Assembly: GCF_001661265.1 (NCBI RefSeq)
Contig: NW_017566992.1
Span: 62,001 to 126,000 of the forward strand
DNA length: 64,000 nt
Direction: 5' to 3'
From: Saitoella complicata NRRL Y-17804
Lineage: Eukaryota > Ascomycota > Saitoellomycetes > Saitoellales > Saitoellaceae
A model generated the notes under the pieces. The model saw only the letters and a program-made list of their open reading frames with translations. It did no database searches and was not told the DNA's origin. Made by a program: the position numbers and the translations under genes. Below, piece after piece: positions 11,301 through 22,700 of this stretch (position 1 is its first letter; the number at the start of each line of letters is the position of its first letter).

Positions 11301-13606
11301 AGTTGGCTGTGGCAAGAATTGATGCAACTGCAGTTGAGGATGCTCATTTGGAGTTTGCCGGCACGCTGCTTCAGTTCAACGACTATAGCAAGACCGTGTC
11401 TGCGTCCGAGGTGAATGTCCTGGTCAAGTTTGCTGGACAAGGTTCGGCTAGCTATATCTCGGCATTGGCGGAATATTATGTCTCGTGGTCTGCGGCTGCC
11501 TCATCCGATGCTTTGCAACAAATTGAAGTCCCTGGCGACCTTTTGACGGCACTCGATGAAAGCAAGACTGCCTTGGTCAAGGCCCTTTTGAGAGGACGTA
11601 AGGACAAGCACGAGGAGTTGTCCACCTCAATTACGCAGAATGGAATGGACGCCACCAACAAGCATCTTCTTGCCGTGTTTGAGACTGTGCTTGACGATGC
11701 CTCTGTGAACACCAATGAATCTGCGGTGCGATACAGTTGGGTCGAAAGTATTTCTCCCGCACTGAAGGCGGCTTTGGAGAAGGTTGTTCGTGCTTCCGTC
11801 GACCATTTGTTCGACGCGTTCTTGGCGGGCAACACTGATGAGCAAGATTGTCATGTTCTGTGCAAGGCTATTGATCTTTCACCTTCCCTTGACCGGGTTG
11901 AGAAGATCAAGTTGGTCTTGGGCCAGGACAGACCAAGTTTGTTGACTGCAAGCTTTGTCAAGGTCCTACGGGCTTTGCGGGAGGGCGTTATTGAGCGTGA
12001 CGTCCGGTCGTCATTGGCTGGTTGGTACAACACTGTCGCCAAACGCTTAACTCGTCGCTTCGCCGAGGATGATGTCTTGTCTGACGAAGTTCTCGACTTT
12101 CTTACGGAGATGGACATCTTCCTTCGCGGTACCAAGGTTCCCTTTGCATCTACCATCCATCGTGGTTTGCTCGATCCCGTTGTTGAGGCTGGTTTGAGGA
12201 ATCACATCACCGTCCTTCCCGTGATGAAATTCTTGACAACCGTGGTTTTCGATGCTTCACTCGACATGCTTACGGTGACGAGGGCTTCTGCCATTGTCCT
12301 CAACAATGCCAGGAGCCCACTTTCTGTGTCTGGTACTGGTCAGGAGCAGGCCATCGAAGAAGCATTGAAGCAGGAAACCGCGTTGCTCTTGCACCGCCTC
12401 TTTGTGTTGGATCCTCTTAGGCTTTACAACGCAGCAGTGGTTGACAACCTCTTGCGGATGTACAAGGGATCTACCTCATTCATGGATATGCTCATTTTGG
12501 ATATTTTGATGGGCTATGAGCAGGAGCAGGCGCAGAGCATCACTGCCCGCTTTGGAGAATGGGTTGTTACTGAGTTGGAATCGGAGACTTTTACCGACGG
12601 TGCTACTCAGACGGCGCCCAGGGTGGTTATCTGCGAAGAGACGGCGTTGCGGAGTATCCTTAACTTCCCGATTCAGATTGACCGTCCTTCGAAGGATAAT
12701 ATGCAGTCACGAGCTGATTGTGAGAGGTTTGTGGAGAAGTCGCGTCAGCAGACTTCGGAGATCATCTATGATCCTCTGTTCATGTTGCCCGTCATTGCGT
12801 CATACATGAGGAAAGCCGAGCAGTCCTTGGAGCTGAGACGCCTTGTAGAAAGTCATGCCTACGGTTACGTTGTTGCTGCTTTATCTTCCAGCGAGGCTTC
12901 GGTACGTTCCATGGCTTTGCACATCCTCGCAGACTTCGATGGACGCCTTGACGATGCGATGATTCGCGAAAGACACCAACTCAAGGTCCTTTTGTCATCT
13001 CTTAAGAACGCTCTCCCTGAGGTTGAGGACGAGCCCGTCCAGCTCGCTTCTGTGGTCGCTGTCTTCCTTGCGCTGTCCGTCCAGATCGTCGCCAACCCAG
13101 GCCACTTCCTCTACGAGAAGTTGAACCGCTTCCTCTTGCAGAGACCTGCCCTTGATCTTGACGATATCCCGATGTTCTACACTTTGATGAACTCGGCGGA
13201 TAATTACCAGAAGGAGGTCAACTGGCTTCTGAGGGTGTTGGTAGCAGGGTTGAAGACCAGCAAGGACTTCTACCTTTACCGCCGCCGCCATGTCATTGAG
13301 CTCTGTCTTGGTTTGTACAGATCGTCTGTGATTACGCAGGTTACAAAGACTCGTGTGCTGGAGTTGTTATGGACTGCAGCGGGCATTCCCGGAGTTAATA
13401 CATCTCTTGTTACGAAGTTCGGAGCCCTGGGGTGGTTGCAGCAGCATGAAGCATTTGAGGATGAGACTCAGGAGTCGTCGCAGGACCTTATGTGGTCTAG
13501 ACTTGGTACGAGGTTGGTGGTTGCGTCTGATAAAGATCAGCTATCTCGATGGTCTCGAATCGGCGTTCGTTCGATCCTTCAGGCATTCGAACCAACGATT
13601 ATATAA
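8387..13606 (+). CDS. URB1: Urb1/Npa1 nucleolar pre-ribosome-associated protein
   Basis: Very large helical-repeat protein (1739 aa from this ATG) required in the nucleolus for early 60S pre-ribosomal particles; yeast Npa1 is of similar length (known of the family). The N-terminal block (SKGLHQLRQVAQ ... ALYSLCPLAVTAILKAF ... NITSNRPALMVPTLKLLTEM) has the character of the Urb1 N-terminal domain. It is followed by an acidic/basic linker (EEDEPSRKRKRTDQERPKR) and long HEAT/ARM-like alpha-solenoid sequence to the end. ATG 8387 (context AAACATGG, MAKTPNG) is preferred; an in-frame ATG at 8207 would add 60 poorly conserved-looking residues. No introns. Convergent with the Zim17-like gene. Confidence 0.85.
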   Translation: MAKTPNGLPKRGVSNNQGPAEITVESLQLHLKPNNSPQFISKGLHQLRQVAQSAASQTSSKGQANLQVLTAYLEASEGLKDVFTIWTNAQQYAHQALYSLCPLAVTAILKAFSKVASTQSHGTAIIREVIATHMKSIYRNITSNRPALMVPTLKLLTEMSGYGGGILIVEVYGAFDLGLKSLSKLLNMRKADTEDKDERQHSTSEEDEPSRKRKRTDQERPKRAPADVRTMFTRLLLAYLRLTPKSIKTEVLAQRTIMSALFKGLYMDEPELVRDVLECFATNVVLDKEVPKNIKVGFFNEWMLGQVVQLYGRVEGVQNADGSVTTVPDMAHQFLMLLCTKPGVGVCFEDAGWYTPSLASDSTTSGKRVLKLHNKILSGFVLSLRPSDDVLQQDLLLEMFRVCPELVAHWTLNTMISFEPKLSSGWIAGASLLAAIVDLPIPQTGTGVEEGLLPDLGRVVENVLPAPLTKAVLTKALGHESSLVRCFAARMLTGSLRKLQRVMVYYNERFSGSKGWRDFEYELVETVSRRVPDVQTVLQMLKTTSGSGSASLLMESVLRLFAAYLEVLPDFALATKMDVGINAVREMLNEERSTPLYVVQQLHALNVLSRVPDLKWWSKSGSSQSIFALLIKIYLGIPHEQVKDLIAGILRQLVGATMVFQTMTVMQPLDALLETLAKVKDGKGKDAVVAYVEDCVARCMQKPYQYLDEAAKLTVEALKSAESKAQEGALAKLVRRDKERGVCTSPLVVTLFDQFGFLRKNEGVKSEEKGAVSGFVATYVQKLVLLGENVDVAMVLCERTLGGDEWTGVFETALKGLKEVGVKESPTNGAGAQDSEDLGMLQAIIAKTTVYGGDVKPAFTSLARRLHALRAYPAKFKEAKTALVSDHYFSELFLSTAAPGSPAFSTELVDVLKEFYSESDREVLQSLFATMERLAGSVWSGETVVYGAEQMRYILSATTHIWTTKQRAGLLKLAVARIDATAVEDAHLEFAGTLLQFNDYSKTVSASEVNVLVKFAGQGSASYISALAEYYVSWSAAASSDALQQIEVPGDLLTALDESKTALVKALLRGRKDKHEELSTSITQNGMDATNKHLLAVFETVLDDASVNTNESAVRYSWVESISPALKAALEKVVRASVDHLFDAFLAGNTDEQDCHVLCKAIDLSPSLDRVEKIKLVLGQDRPSLLTASFVKVLRALREGVIERDVRSSLAGWYNTVAKRLTRRFAEDDVLSDEVLDFLTEMDIFLRGTKVPFASTIHRGLLDPVVEAGLRNHITVLPVMKFLTTVVFDASLDMLTVTRASAIVLNNARSPLSVSGTGQEQAIEEALKQETALLLHRLFVLDPLRLYNAAVVDNLLRMYKGSTSFMDMLILDILMGYEQEQAQSITARFGEWVVTELESETFTDGATQTAPRVVICEETALRSILNFPIQIDRPSKDNMQSRADCERFVEKSRQQTSEIIYDPLFMLPVIASYMRKAEQSLELRRLVESHAYGYVVAALSSSEASVRSMALHILADFDGRLDDAMIRERHQLKVLLSSLKNALPEVEDEPVQLASVVAVFLALSVQIVANPGHFLYEKLNRFLLQRPALDLDDIPMFYTLMNSADNYQKEVNWLLRVLVAGLKTSKDFYLYRRRHVIELCLGLYRSSVITQVTKTRVLELLWTAAGIPGVNTSLVTKFGALGWLQQHEAFEDETQESSQDLMWSRLGTRLVVASDKDQLSRWSRIGVRSILQAFEPTII

Positions 13607-13978
13607 CTTACAAATACCAATGCATCTGAACAACTTATACTAGGATAGTAGCTATCTGATAGAGGAACAAAGCGCTATATAATTCATGCCCCGCCACGGG
13701 TCTTGAGTATCTGTACTGACTCAAATAGTCGTCACGTAGTTTGCTCCAGCCCTTTGCTCTATGGCTTCTTGGTGTTGGGTACACACACTTCTCAGCCCAC
13801 CGCTGGTGCATTCTGGAGTCACCTGACAGCTCAGTGTGGAAAGTCATATCCATGACATTCCCCCCCTGCACGGCAACGATGTCCGTTGATTCACCACCGG
13901 CGTTTGCAACCTCAGAAATGGTATCATGGTCTTCTTAGCCAGCCTCACAAGAGCCTTAGAGCCTTTGACTCGATGTGC
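13607..13978. other. intergenic between convergent URB1 and ZIM17-like genes
   Basis: No convincing gene. It contains a C-rich run near 13861 and otherwise looks like paired 3' UTRs. Confidence 0.5.
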
Positions 13979-14523
13979 TCATGCTTTGGATGGTTCTTCG
14001 TCTGGAAGAATCTCTACGTCTCCAGTCTCTTGTACCTTGATGCCTTTCTTAACCTTCACCCCGTCCTTCGCGAGAATATCTTCTAGGGTAATACGGTCAT
14101 CTGAGAAGATTCTTAGGTGATCTGCAATTAAATGTCTAGCAGAATACATCAGCCTGGTACTGTGGAAGCTGTAAATTATTGTATACCTGTTTTCGCAGCC
14201 TGGGCATGTGATGAGAACAGTGCCGCTATGATATGCTTGTTTTGATATGTGATGTGATGAGCGGTTGGAGCACCTGTCAACCTGTTAGCCCGAGCGGTAA
14301 GAAGAACCTTCTCAGCATACGTTTTGCACGTAAAAGTCAACTCATACTTCGGCACGATTCGTCCCAGTTCTTGTGCTCTTACACCTCCATCCCCAGGAGG
14401 CACCGTCGCATTCCACCTGCACTGTTGCAAAATGCGACTTGGGCCGGGCACAAGGGCACGTATGGATGGTACTCCTGCCTTCCAAGCAATTGCCATAGCT
14501 GATCTGAACGCTGGTCTCATCAT
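13979..14523 (-). CDS. ZIM17: mitochondrial DNL-type zinc-finger protein (Zim17/Tim15/Hep1)
   Basis: Matrix co-chaperone that keeps mitochondrial Hsp70 soluble during protein import. The gene is split into small exons: 14523-14321, 14273-14187 and 14135-13979, with introns of 47 and 51 nt. Joined, they give exactly 149 codons (148 aa plus stop). The zinc-finger domain is clear: [15 protein letters not shown], then [19 protein letters not shown], with two CxxC pairs and the family signature HLIADHL followed by RIFSDD. The N-terminus ([17 protein letters not shown]) is a basic amphipathic presequence expected to target mitochondria. MM gives two adjacent start candidates (14523 or 14520). It is divergent from the 4E-T-like gene, 179 bp away. 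Confidence 0.92.
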
Positions 14524-14702
14524 GGGTGTCGTCGGTGGTGTTGCGGCTTCTTGCAATGTAACGTTGACTTTGGTACGTGCCGGATTCGGAACCAGGCACG
14601 AGTTGCGCGTCGGATCTGACCTGGCACACAGAACCGGCGAAACGTCTGCCAGAGAAAACAAATCACCAACGTTCTCGCTGCGAACCGGCGACCTCAATTA
14701 AG

Positions 14703-17012
14703 ATGGAGGACGTTCCATGGGAGGAAAAGAAGCATCTGTGCTATGGAATTGATTTCCTGCTTCATCTTTCGAAATCTCCGTTAGCGGAGAGACCTGAGCG
14801 TCTTGCGCCGAATGTAGACTGGATGGGTGCGGAAGCGCTGAGGCCGGAACGTGGTATGCGGCGTCAGAACTCTGAGCAAAGTGATCGCGTTGCACGTGCA
14901 CCTCGCGAAGAGGTCAAGTTCACTCCGCGCGTGTCCAAGGCCGAAGACATCGTCCTTGGTCCGCCGAAGCTTGCGTTCGCATCTTCATCAACAACTTCGC
15001 GCTACGTTAGGGCCGACAGAATAGGCGAGGATGGATATGCCAGAGGAACCACCGAGGAAGTGGAAGGATCCGGCAAATCGGTGCGAAACCAAGCCGGTCG
15101 TGAGAAGAACGGTCGCGGACCAAGACAGCCTCAGGGACCTAGGGAAGAAGAAGAAGGATGGGTACCAGTAGCACGTACTCCACGCAAGAGTTTTGGTGCT
15201 GAAGATAAGGAACGCCCGAGAGGTGAACGTGGAGCTTCGTTCCGCGACAAGGAGAGGGTTGAGCCACGAGAACGCGAGTACAGGATCGAGCGCGAGCCAA
15301 GAGGACCTCGCGAATATACCAGAGAAAGACGCCGAAGTAATAATGGCGATAACAAGTATGCAGGCAACAACGATGAGCCCAATTGGAGGTCAGCCAGAGA
15401 AGGCCAATCTGACTCCAAGTATCGACGAAACGAACCAGAATGGATGGATGAACCTGTTGATGTTACTGAAGGTTCTATGCCGGCGCACCATTCTGCACAA
15501 GAATTCCAAGCCTGGAAGGAGGCTATGAAAGCGAAGCAAAGAGGAGACGCACCATCGCAGCACCCTGATGAACAGAGACCCCTTGACACGCCCGCCAGAG
15601 AAAGCGCATCGGCTGGCACGAACTCATTTGGAGATCTGGGATTCTTCGGTGGTATGGGCGAACCTACAAAGCCAGGCAGCATGCTCTCCTTGAACGAGCC
15701 TGCGATGACACCCTCACTTGGAAAGGCTAGTGTATCGAGACCGCCGGGATTCCCTGAATCCGAGTTTGCCGCTCCTACTCCTTCTATGACTGCTGCAGTA
15801 CCTGCGACGGGAAGAGCATCCCGATTCACCAGATTCTTTGGTGCACCTGTTGCTCAGGAAGCTCCTTCGCCTGTAGTATCCGCGGCATCTCCAGCGGCGC
15901 CGTCGGCGCCAGCACTTAATCCGTTTGAGAACTTGCTCAATGCCAGCTTGCAACGTGCAGAGCCTGAGGCTGCCAGCTCGAGACCTCCACCTGGGTTTGG
16001 AGGGTCGGCTGCGGCCCCCGCTCCTGGTCACACTGGTAAGCCTAGCGAGGATGTTGCTGGCTTCAATCGTATTATGCAAATGTTGGGTGCTTCTAAGCCT
16101 GCACAGTCTCCACAGATGCAGCACCGCCAGCCGGTCCAGCAGGAGCAACGTGAGCAGCGTAAGCAGCGTAAGCAGCGTTCGAGCGATCAGCCTGCTCAAT
16201 CCCCCGTTTTTGCTGATCCTGCTATCATGTCAGCAGGCAGGGATGTCGGGCCACAGCGCGGTGCACCGGGACACCCCGAACCCGTCGACCCGAAGTCAAA
16301 GCAGGATTTCTTCATGTCTTTGATGTCTGGACCGCCTAAGCAACATGCTGCGGCTCCTCCTCCCGGTTTCGGTGGACAACCCACCCCCCAACAGCGCCCT
16401 ATCTCTCCCGTTAAGGAAGCCCCCAGAGGACCTTTCCATGATGCACCCATTCCTCCTTCGCCCTTTAGACAGCAATCTCGCTTACAACAGAGGCGCCAAG
16501 ATATGGAATCACCTGCTGTCCGCCACGAGCAGCTGGCTGCCCGCGGCGAACCTGAACAGCATTCCCAACAGCCACTTCAGAGGCAGTTTATGCCGCCTCC
16601 GCCTGGGTTTATCCCCGAGGGAATGGGACCCATGCCCCCATTCATGCGTGATGGACCCCCTGGTGTTCCTGGTCCAATGGGACCTCTTCCTCCTGGCATG
16701 AACTTCAATGGACCACCACCCCCTATGGGTTTCCCTGGAGCACCCTTTTCCCCGCCGATTCCGGGACAACAGATGCCCTTCCCTTTCCCGCCTGGGCAGG
16801 TTCCGCCTGGCCGTATCCCTGAAGGATTCCCTATGCCCCCGCCTGGGATGTTCAGTCCTGGTATGATGAGCCCCGTTGGTATCGCTAGCCCGGTATCTCT
16901 GGCTAGTCCCCCGCCTATGGGCGCGTTTCCTGCGCCCGGGTTCCCTTTCGGAGTCCCCCCGCCGCATATGATGAAGCAGATGGAGGAGCGTCGTCATGCC
17001 GGGAAGCAGTGA
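14703..17012 (+). CDS. 4E-T/Eap1-like eIF4E-binding translational repressor
   Basis: 769 aa, no introns. The N-terminus carries a canonical eIF4E-binding motif YGIDFLL (Y-x4-L-phi) followed by LHLSKSPLAERPERL. Downstream are a basic Arg/Glu-rich region, a PEWMDEPVDV segment followed by AQEFQAWKEAMKAKQRG, the motif SRFTRFFG, and GFNRIMQMLGASK. These resemble, in the same order, the SRFSRWF and FNKLVSTMKASG elements that I recall from metazoan 4E-T (EIF4ENIF1). The C-terminal half is Pro/Gly/Met/Gln-rich and disordered. Role by family: binds eIF4E in cytoplasmic mRNP/P-bodies and promotes mRNA repression or decay. Start ATG 14703 (MEDVPWEEKK) comes just before the binding motif. Convergent with the O-acetylhomoserine sulfhydrylase gene. 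Confidence 0.78.
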   Translation: MEDVPWEEKKHLCYGIDFLLHLSKSPLAERPERLAPNVDWMGAEALRPERGMRRQNSEQSDRVARAPREEVKFTPRVSKAEDIVLGPPKLAFASSSTTSRYVRADRIGEDGYARGTTEEVEGSGKSVRNQAGREKNGRGPRQPQGPREEEEGWVPVARTPRKSFGAEDKERPRGERGASFRDKERVEPREREYRIEREPRGPREYTRERRRSNNGDNKYAGNNDEPNWRSAREGQSDSKYRRNEPEWMDEPVDVTEGSMPAHHSAQEFQAWKEAMKAKQRGDAPSQHPDEQRPLDTPARESASAGTNSFGDLGFFGGMGEPTKPGSMLSLNEPAMTPSLGKASVSRPPGFPESEFAAPTPSMTAAVPATGRASRFTRFFGAPVAQEAPSPVVSAASPAAPSAPALNPFENLLNASLQRAEPEAASSRPPPGFGGSAAAPAPGHTGKPSEDVAGFNRIMQMLGASKPAQSPQMQHRQPVQQEQREQRKQRKQRSSDQPAQSPVFADPAIMSAGRDVGPQRGAPGHPEPVDPKSKQDFFMSLMSGPPKQHAAAPPPGFGGQPTPQQRPISPVKEAPRGPFHDAPIPPSPFRQQSRLQQRRQDMESPAVRHEQLAARGEPEQHSQQPLQRQFMPPPPGFIPEGMGPMPPFMRDGPPGVPGPMGPLPPGMNFNGPPPPMGFPGAPFSPPIPGQQMPFPFPPGQVPPGRIPEGFPMPPPGMFSPGMMSPVGIASPVSLASPPPMGAFPAPGFPFGVPPPHMMKQMEERRHAGKQ

Positions 17013-17208
17013 TATGTGTTGGGGCATTTTCGCACATAATTACTGGATATAAAATTACAAAAGGAGGTTTGCGATTGACATGTTTGGAATTTATATGGAA
17101 TGACGTTCGTTTGAAGAATACGTCTATTTCAACAGCAGCTCGAATATGAGAATATAATTCATTCGCACCCCGATTTTGTTCGCAAGTATGATTATGACAA
17201 GGCCTCCA

Positions 17209-18849
<1,641 letters not shown>

Positions 18850-18888
18850 TTACCATCTTCGTAGATCCCGCAGAAATCCTGATACATG

Positions 18889-18894
18889 TGACTC
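18889..18894. promoter_or_regulatory. TGACTC general-control (Gcn4/CpcA-type) element
   Basis: The core of the Gcn4 binding site is TGACTCA; here it reads TGACTCG. It sits 106 bp upstream of the MET17-like ATG. The argininosuccinate synthase gene has the same heptamer at the same distance. Confidence 0.4.
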
Positions 18895-19156
18895 GACCAT
18901 ATCCCCGGGCCGAGCGGTTGCGACATTTCGTCGGTTGATTGCGTGAGACTTCGAAGGTGGGGTCTCAAACCTGATCGTGATAGCGGGGTAAGCTTAAGCT
19001 CCAAACGCACCCAAGAGTGCTGATTCCTGACACAGGAACACAGGAAAGGACGACCTGACCAATGCCGAGCGTATGAAGGGACGTAAACTGATGTTCCTTC
19101 CTGACATGTAACCTGGATGTATATGTTTATTTGTGACGGAATTCGTCATCAATCCT

Positions 19157-19264
19157 GCAGCGATGGCCGAGCGGTCTAAGGCGTCGGATTCAAGCGTAAT
19201 AAGCTTTCCCTAGCAGGAAATCCCGATCTCGAAAGAGGCGGGGGTTCAAATCCCCCTCGCTGCA
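19157..19264 (+). tRNA. tRNA-Leu(CAA) with 26-nt intron
   Basis: The acceptor stem GCAGCGA pairs with TCGCTGC, followed by discriminator A. The class II long variable arm (TCTCGAAAGAG) and the T arm with GTTCAAAT are clear. The anticodon loop reads TTCAAG, then an intron at 19195-19220 after position 37; the mature length is 82 nt. The base pair 31:39 appears to be A-C, or the splice site is offset. A T run follows the gene. An identical 108-nt copy lies at 55184-55291. Confidence 0.93.
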
Positions 19265-19775
19265 CGCTTTTCCCCGTTTTGTCCACTTTCGCATCAGGTT
19301 GCTCCCATTGAGCAAGGTGTCAGTGACAACGACGACAATCCCCTTGCCCTTAATCTTTTGTTTGATTTCCAAGACGATCCTGCGCGGTTTTGTCGCCTAT
19401 TTATCGCACAGGCATAGACGTGCTTCCGTGAGACACCAGCTGCGTACATGGACGCGTGGGCACCGTAGTAATACGTCGCCACCATAAGATTCGGAATTCT
19501 CGATACTCAACAGCAAACAAACCGTTGCGTTCATACGAATCGCCAGCTGTGCTCATTTAACCGGCATCTACTCTCGCCTTCAATCAGCTCTACTCGTACG
19601 TCACGCCCCTGCGCTCAACGTACACCTCTACCGATCCAAAGTCTCGACACCCCTCGAGACACAGCGTTCGGTAAACAAACGACCTGCAGCAGCCTCGTCT
19701 TCGATCGCGCTCACCTAACGGACTGGTGGCCAACCGAAGACAACAGAGGCCTGTACGTCGTCAACCCTTCCTTGC
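19265..19775. other. intergenic upstream of the BTB/RCC1 gene
   Basis: Pyrimidine-rich leader-like sequence. No gene recognised on either strand. Confidence 0.5.
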
Positions 19776-22700
19776 ATGACCTCGACTCCCACCGCGCTCT
19801 TCCATGCCTTTTACGCCCGCGATGCGGATGCGTTTCGATCATTGCTCTCCGCGGAGGGCAGGATGGGAACCGCCATAGCGCCTTCGGTCGCGAAGTTGCG
19901 CTCGAAGAAATCCGAAGCTGATATTGTTAATCGGAGGGATGGACAGGGGAGGACGGTGTTGCACTTGGCGGCGTCAACGGCGGGATCGGTGGAATATCTG
20001 AAGGCGTTAATTGAGAGCCCGTCCATTGACCCGACGATGCAAGATGGTGAATCTGGATGGACGGCGTTGCATCGTGCTCTATACTCGGGTAACGTCGATG
20101 CTGCCCGTTTCATCCTGCGCCACCACTCCTGGCGGGACCTTATCAGAGTTAAAGATAATGAAGGGAACACGGCCTTTGACGTGTTGAACTCGACAGTTGC
20201 CGGTACTAACCCATATACCTACCCTTTGGGTGCTTCTCGTTACCTCGGTGAAGGATTGCAAGGGACTGAGGTATTGACCTGGGGTACCAACGCGAATCAT
20301 ACCCTCGGTTTCGCCGATGGAGATGACCGCGCCTATCCTGAACGCGTCGTCCTCACTCCCCAATCCTCCGAAAACCTCCCCGCCATCCGCAAATTTCGCA
20401 CGCCCAAAATCCGCTCAGTCGAGATCTCCAAACTCCATACCGCAATTCTAACAACCGACAACGAATCCAACCTCTACATCTGCGGTTTCGGAAACGGCGG
20501 CCGCCTCGGTCTCGGTTCCGGTAATAGGACCCAATTCACTCCCAAACAAGTGCGCGGTATCCCCGCTGTGGCATCCGTTGCTCTGGGGTTGGACCACACC
20601 ATCGCCGTAACACAATCAGGGGATATCTACACATGGGGCTCAAACCGCTACGGTCAGCTCGGGTACGCACTCGAACCCTCCCCTGACGCTCGGAAAGACG
20701 AGGAACCCGTCCAAACCACACCCAAGAGGATCTTGGTTCCGTTTAAGAGGGAGAGGGTGTATGGTTGTGCAGCGAGTCGGATACATAGTGCCGCGTGGAC
20801 AGAAATGGGGTTATGGACCTGGGGACGCAATGAGGGACAACTTGGGTATCCGAAGGATAAGGATGAGTCGAGCGCTATGGTGCCAAGACGTGTTTCGTCA
20901 TTACCTACGTCCGGGAGGATTAGGCAACTTATTGCGATTGATCGTGCGACGGTGTGTTTGTTGGATAACGGGGAGGTGTGGGTGTACGCCAACTACGCCT
21001 ACTTCCGTTGGTCTACGAATGATTGGAACAAGGGTTTCACCGATAGATTCGGGGATACTGCGATTTTCCGTCCGACGCAGCACATCTCTGAGGAGAATAG
21101 TAATGCTGTTGTGAAGATTACTGCGGGGAATAATATGGTCTGTGCAGTCACTGCCGGAGGTGATATCTGGGGAATGGAAGTTCCGTCTCCTGGTGATGGC
21201 GGTAAACCTGGACGGAATGTTCGGCAGCAGAAGATTTGGTCGATGCATAAACGGCATATGGCTGCACGGGACGTGGCTGTGGGTCAGGATGGTACGATCG
21301 TCTTGTGCACGGAGAGTGGGAGTGTTTGGACGCGTGTTGCGAGACGTGGTGGTGCGAAGGGCGGAAAGGATTGGAAGTTTTCGAGGGTTGGTGGGGTACA
21401 GCGGGTTGTTGAGATTAGGGCGTCGAGTAACGGCTCTTTCGCTGCTATTCGGGCGGATGTGGAGCCTGGAACTATTCAGATTGATGCGGAGACGCTGGGG
21501 GATGATATGCTGAGATTACTGTCTTGGGGTCCGGGGTTGTTCCCGGATGAGGAGGAAGATGAGAAGCATCCGGACAATAGGAGTGAGGTTGCTGGGAGCG
21601 ACGTGGATATTGAGGAAGATGATCGACAACCGAAGTGGTGGGCGAATGCGCTTGAGCTACTTAGTAAGCCGGAGTTTGAGGATGAGTGGGATGCGGGGGT
21701 TGGTGATGGTGATGTGGTGTTTGTGGTTGGGGAAAAGGAAGTGCATGCTCACCAGGTTGTGCTTGCGGCAAGGTCGCCTGCTTTACGGGATTTGTTGCTT
21801 GAGAACGGGAAGGTTAATGGTGTCAAGGTGGATCGGAGCGATTCGAGGAAGGTACGGCTTGTGCTTGATGAGGAGCTCGCTCATTTGAGGGCACTCGTGA
21901 TTCTGCTTCATTACGTCTACACCGGTACCCTTCTCACGGTGTGGAACTCCGTCAAGGCACTTCCACCACATATCGCCCAGACGAAGCAGAACGTCAAGCA
22001 GCTTGCTATTGCGTTCAAGCTGAAGGCTCTTTCAAGCGCGCTGGCTTCTCCGTTCCATCAACTACCCAAGCCCACTCTGTCAGAAGATTTCATAGATCTT
22101 CTTGAGAACAAGACTTTCAAGCCCTGTGGGGATCTGAGGATATGTCTGAAAGACACGGAGGTTTTGTGTCACTCCGTGATCATGTGTGCTCGATCACCGT
22201 TCTTCGCTGCCATGTATGGCGCTGGAGCTGAATGGCTCACCGAGCGAAGAGACGACAGGGGCGAGGTCAACGTTGACATGAAGCACATCTCTTGGAGGGT
22301 CTTTGAACTGGTATTGCAGTGTATCTACGGTGATGCTGGTGTAGAGATCTTCGATGAAATCGAGACGGAGACTTTGGATGATTTCCTTGATTTCGTTGTC
22401 GAGGTAATCGCTGTCGCTTCTGAGTTGCTCATGGAAAAGTTGAAGGAAGTCTGTGAGGTTGCATTGCGGAGGTATGTGTCGACGAGAACCGTGGGCAATA
22501 TTCTTGCGGACGCGGATGTGTATGCTGCCGATAGGTTGAAGGATACGTCGCTTCAGTACACTTGTTTGAACGCGGAAGCAATGCTGGAAGCTAGGTTGCT
22601 GGATGAATGGGATGATGAGATTGTGGAGGAACTGCAAGAGCAGTTGAAGGAGATGCAACTGGCGCGTATGCCTGTTACCAAGGGCGAGCGTCAATTGAAG

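Noticed and set aside
14176-14697. Unspliced 173-aa minus-strand frame
   Set aside because: It reads through two introns; the spliced Zim17-type gene explains the conserved cysteines and the frame.
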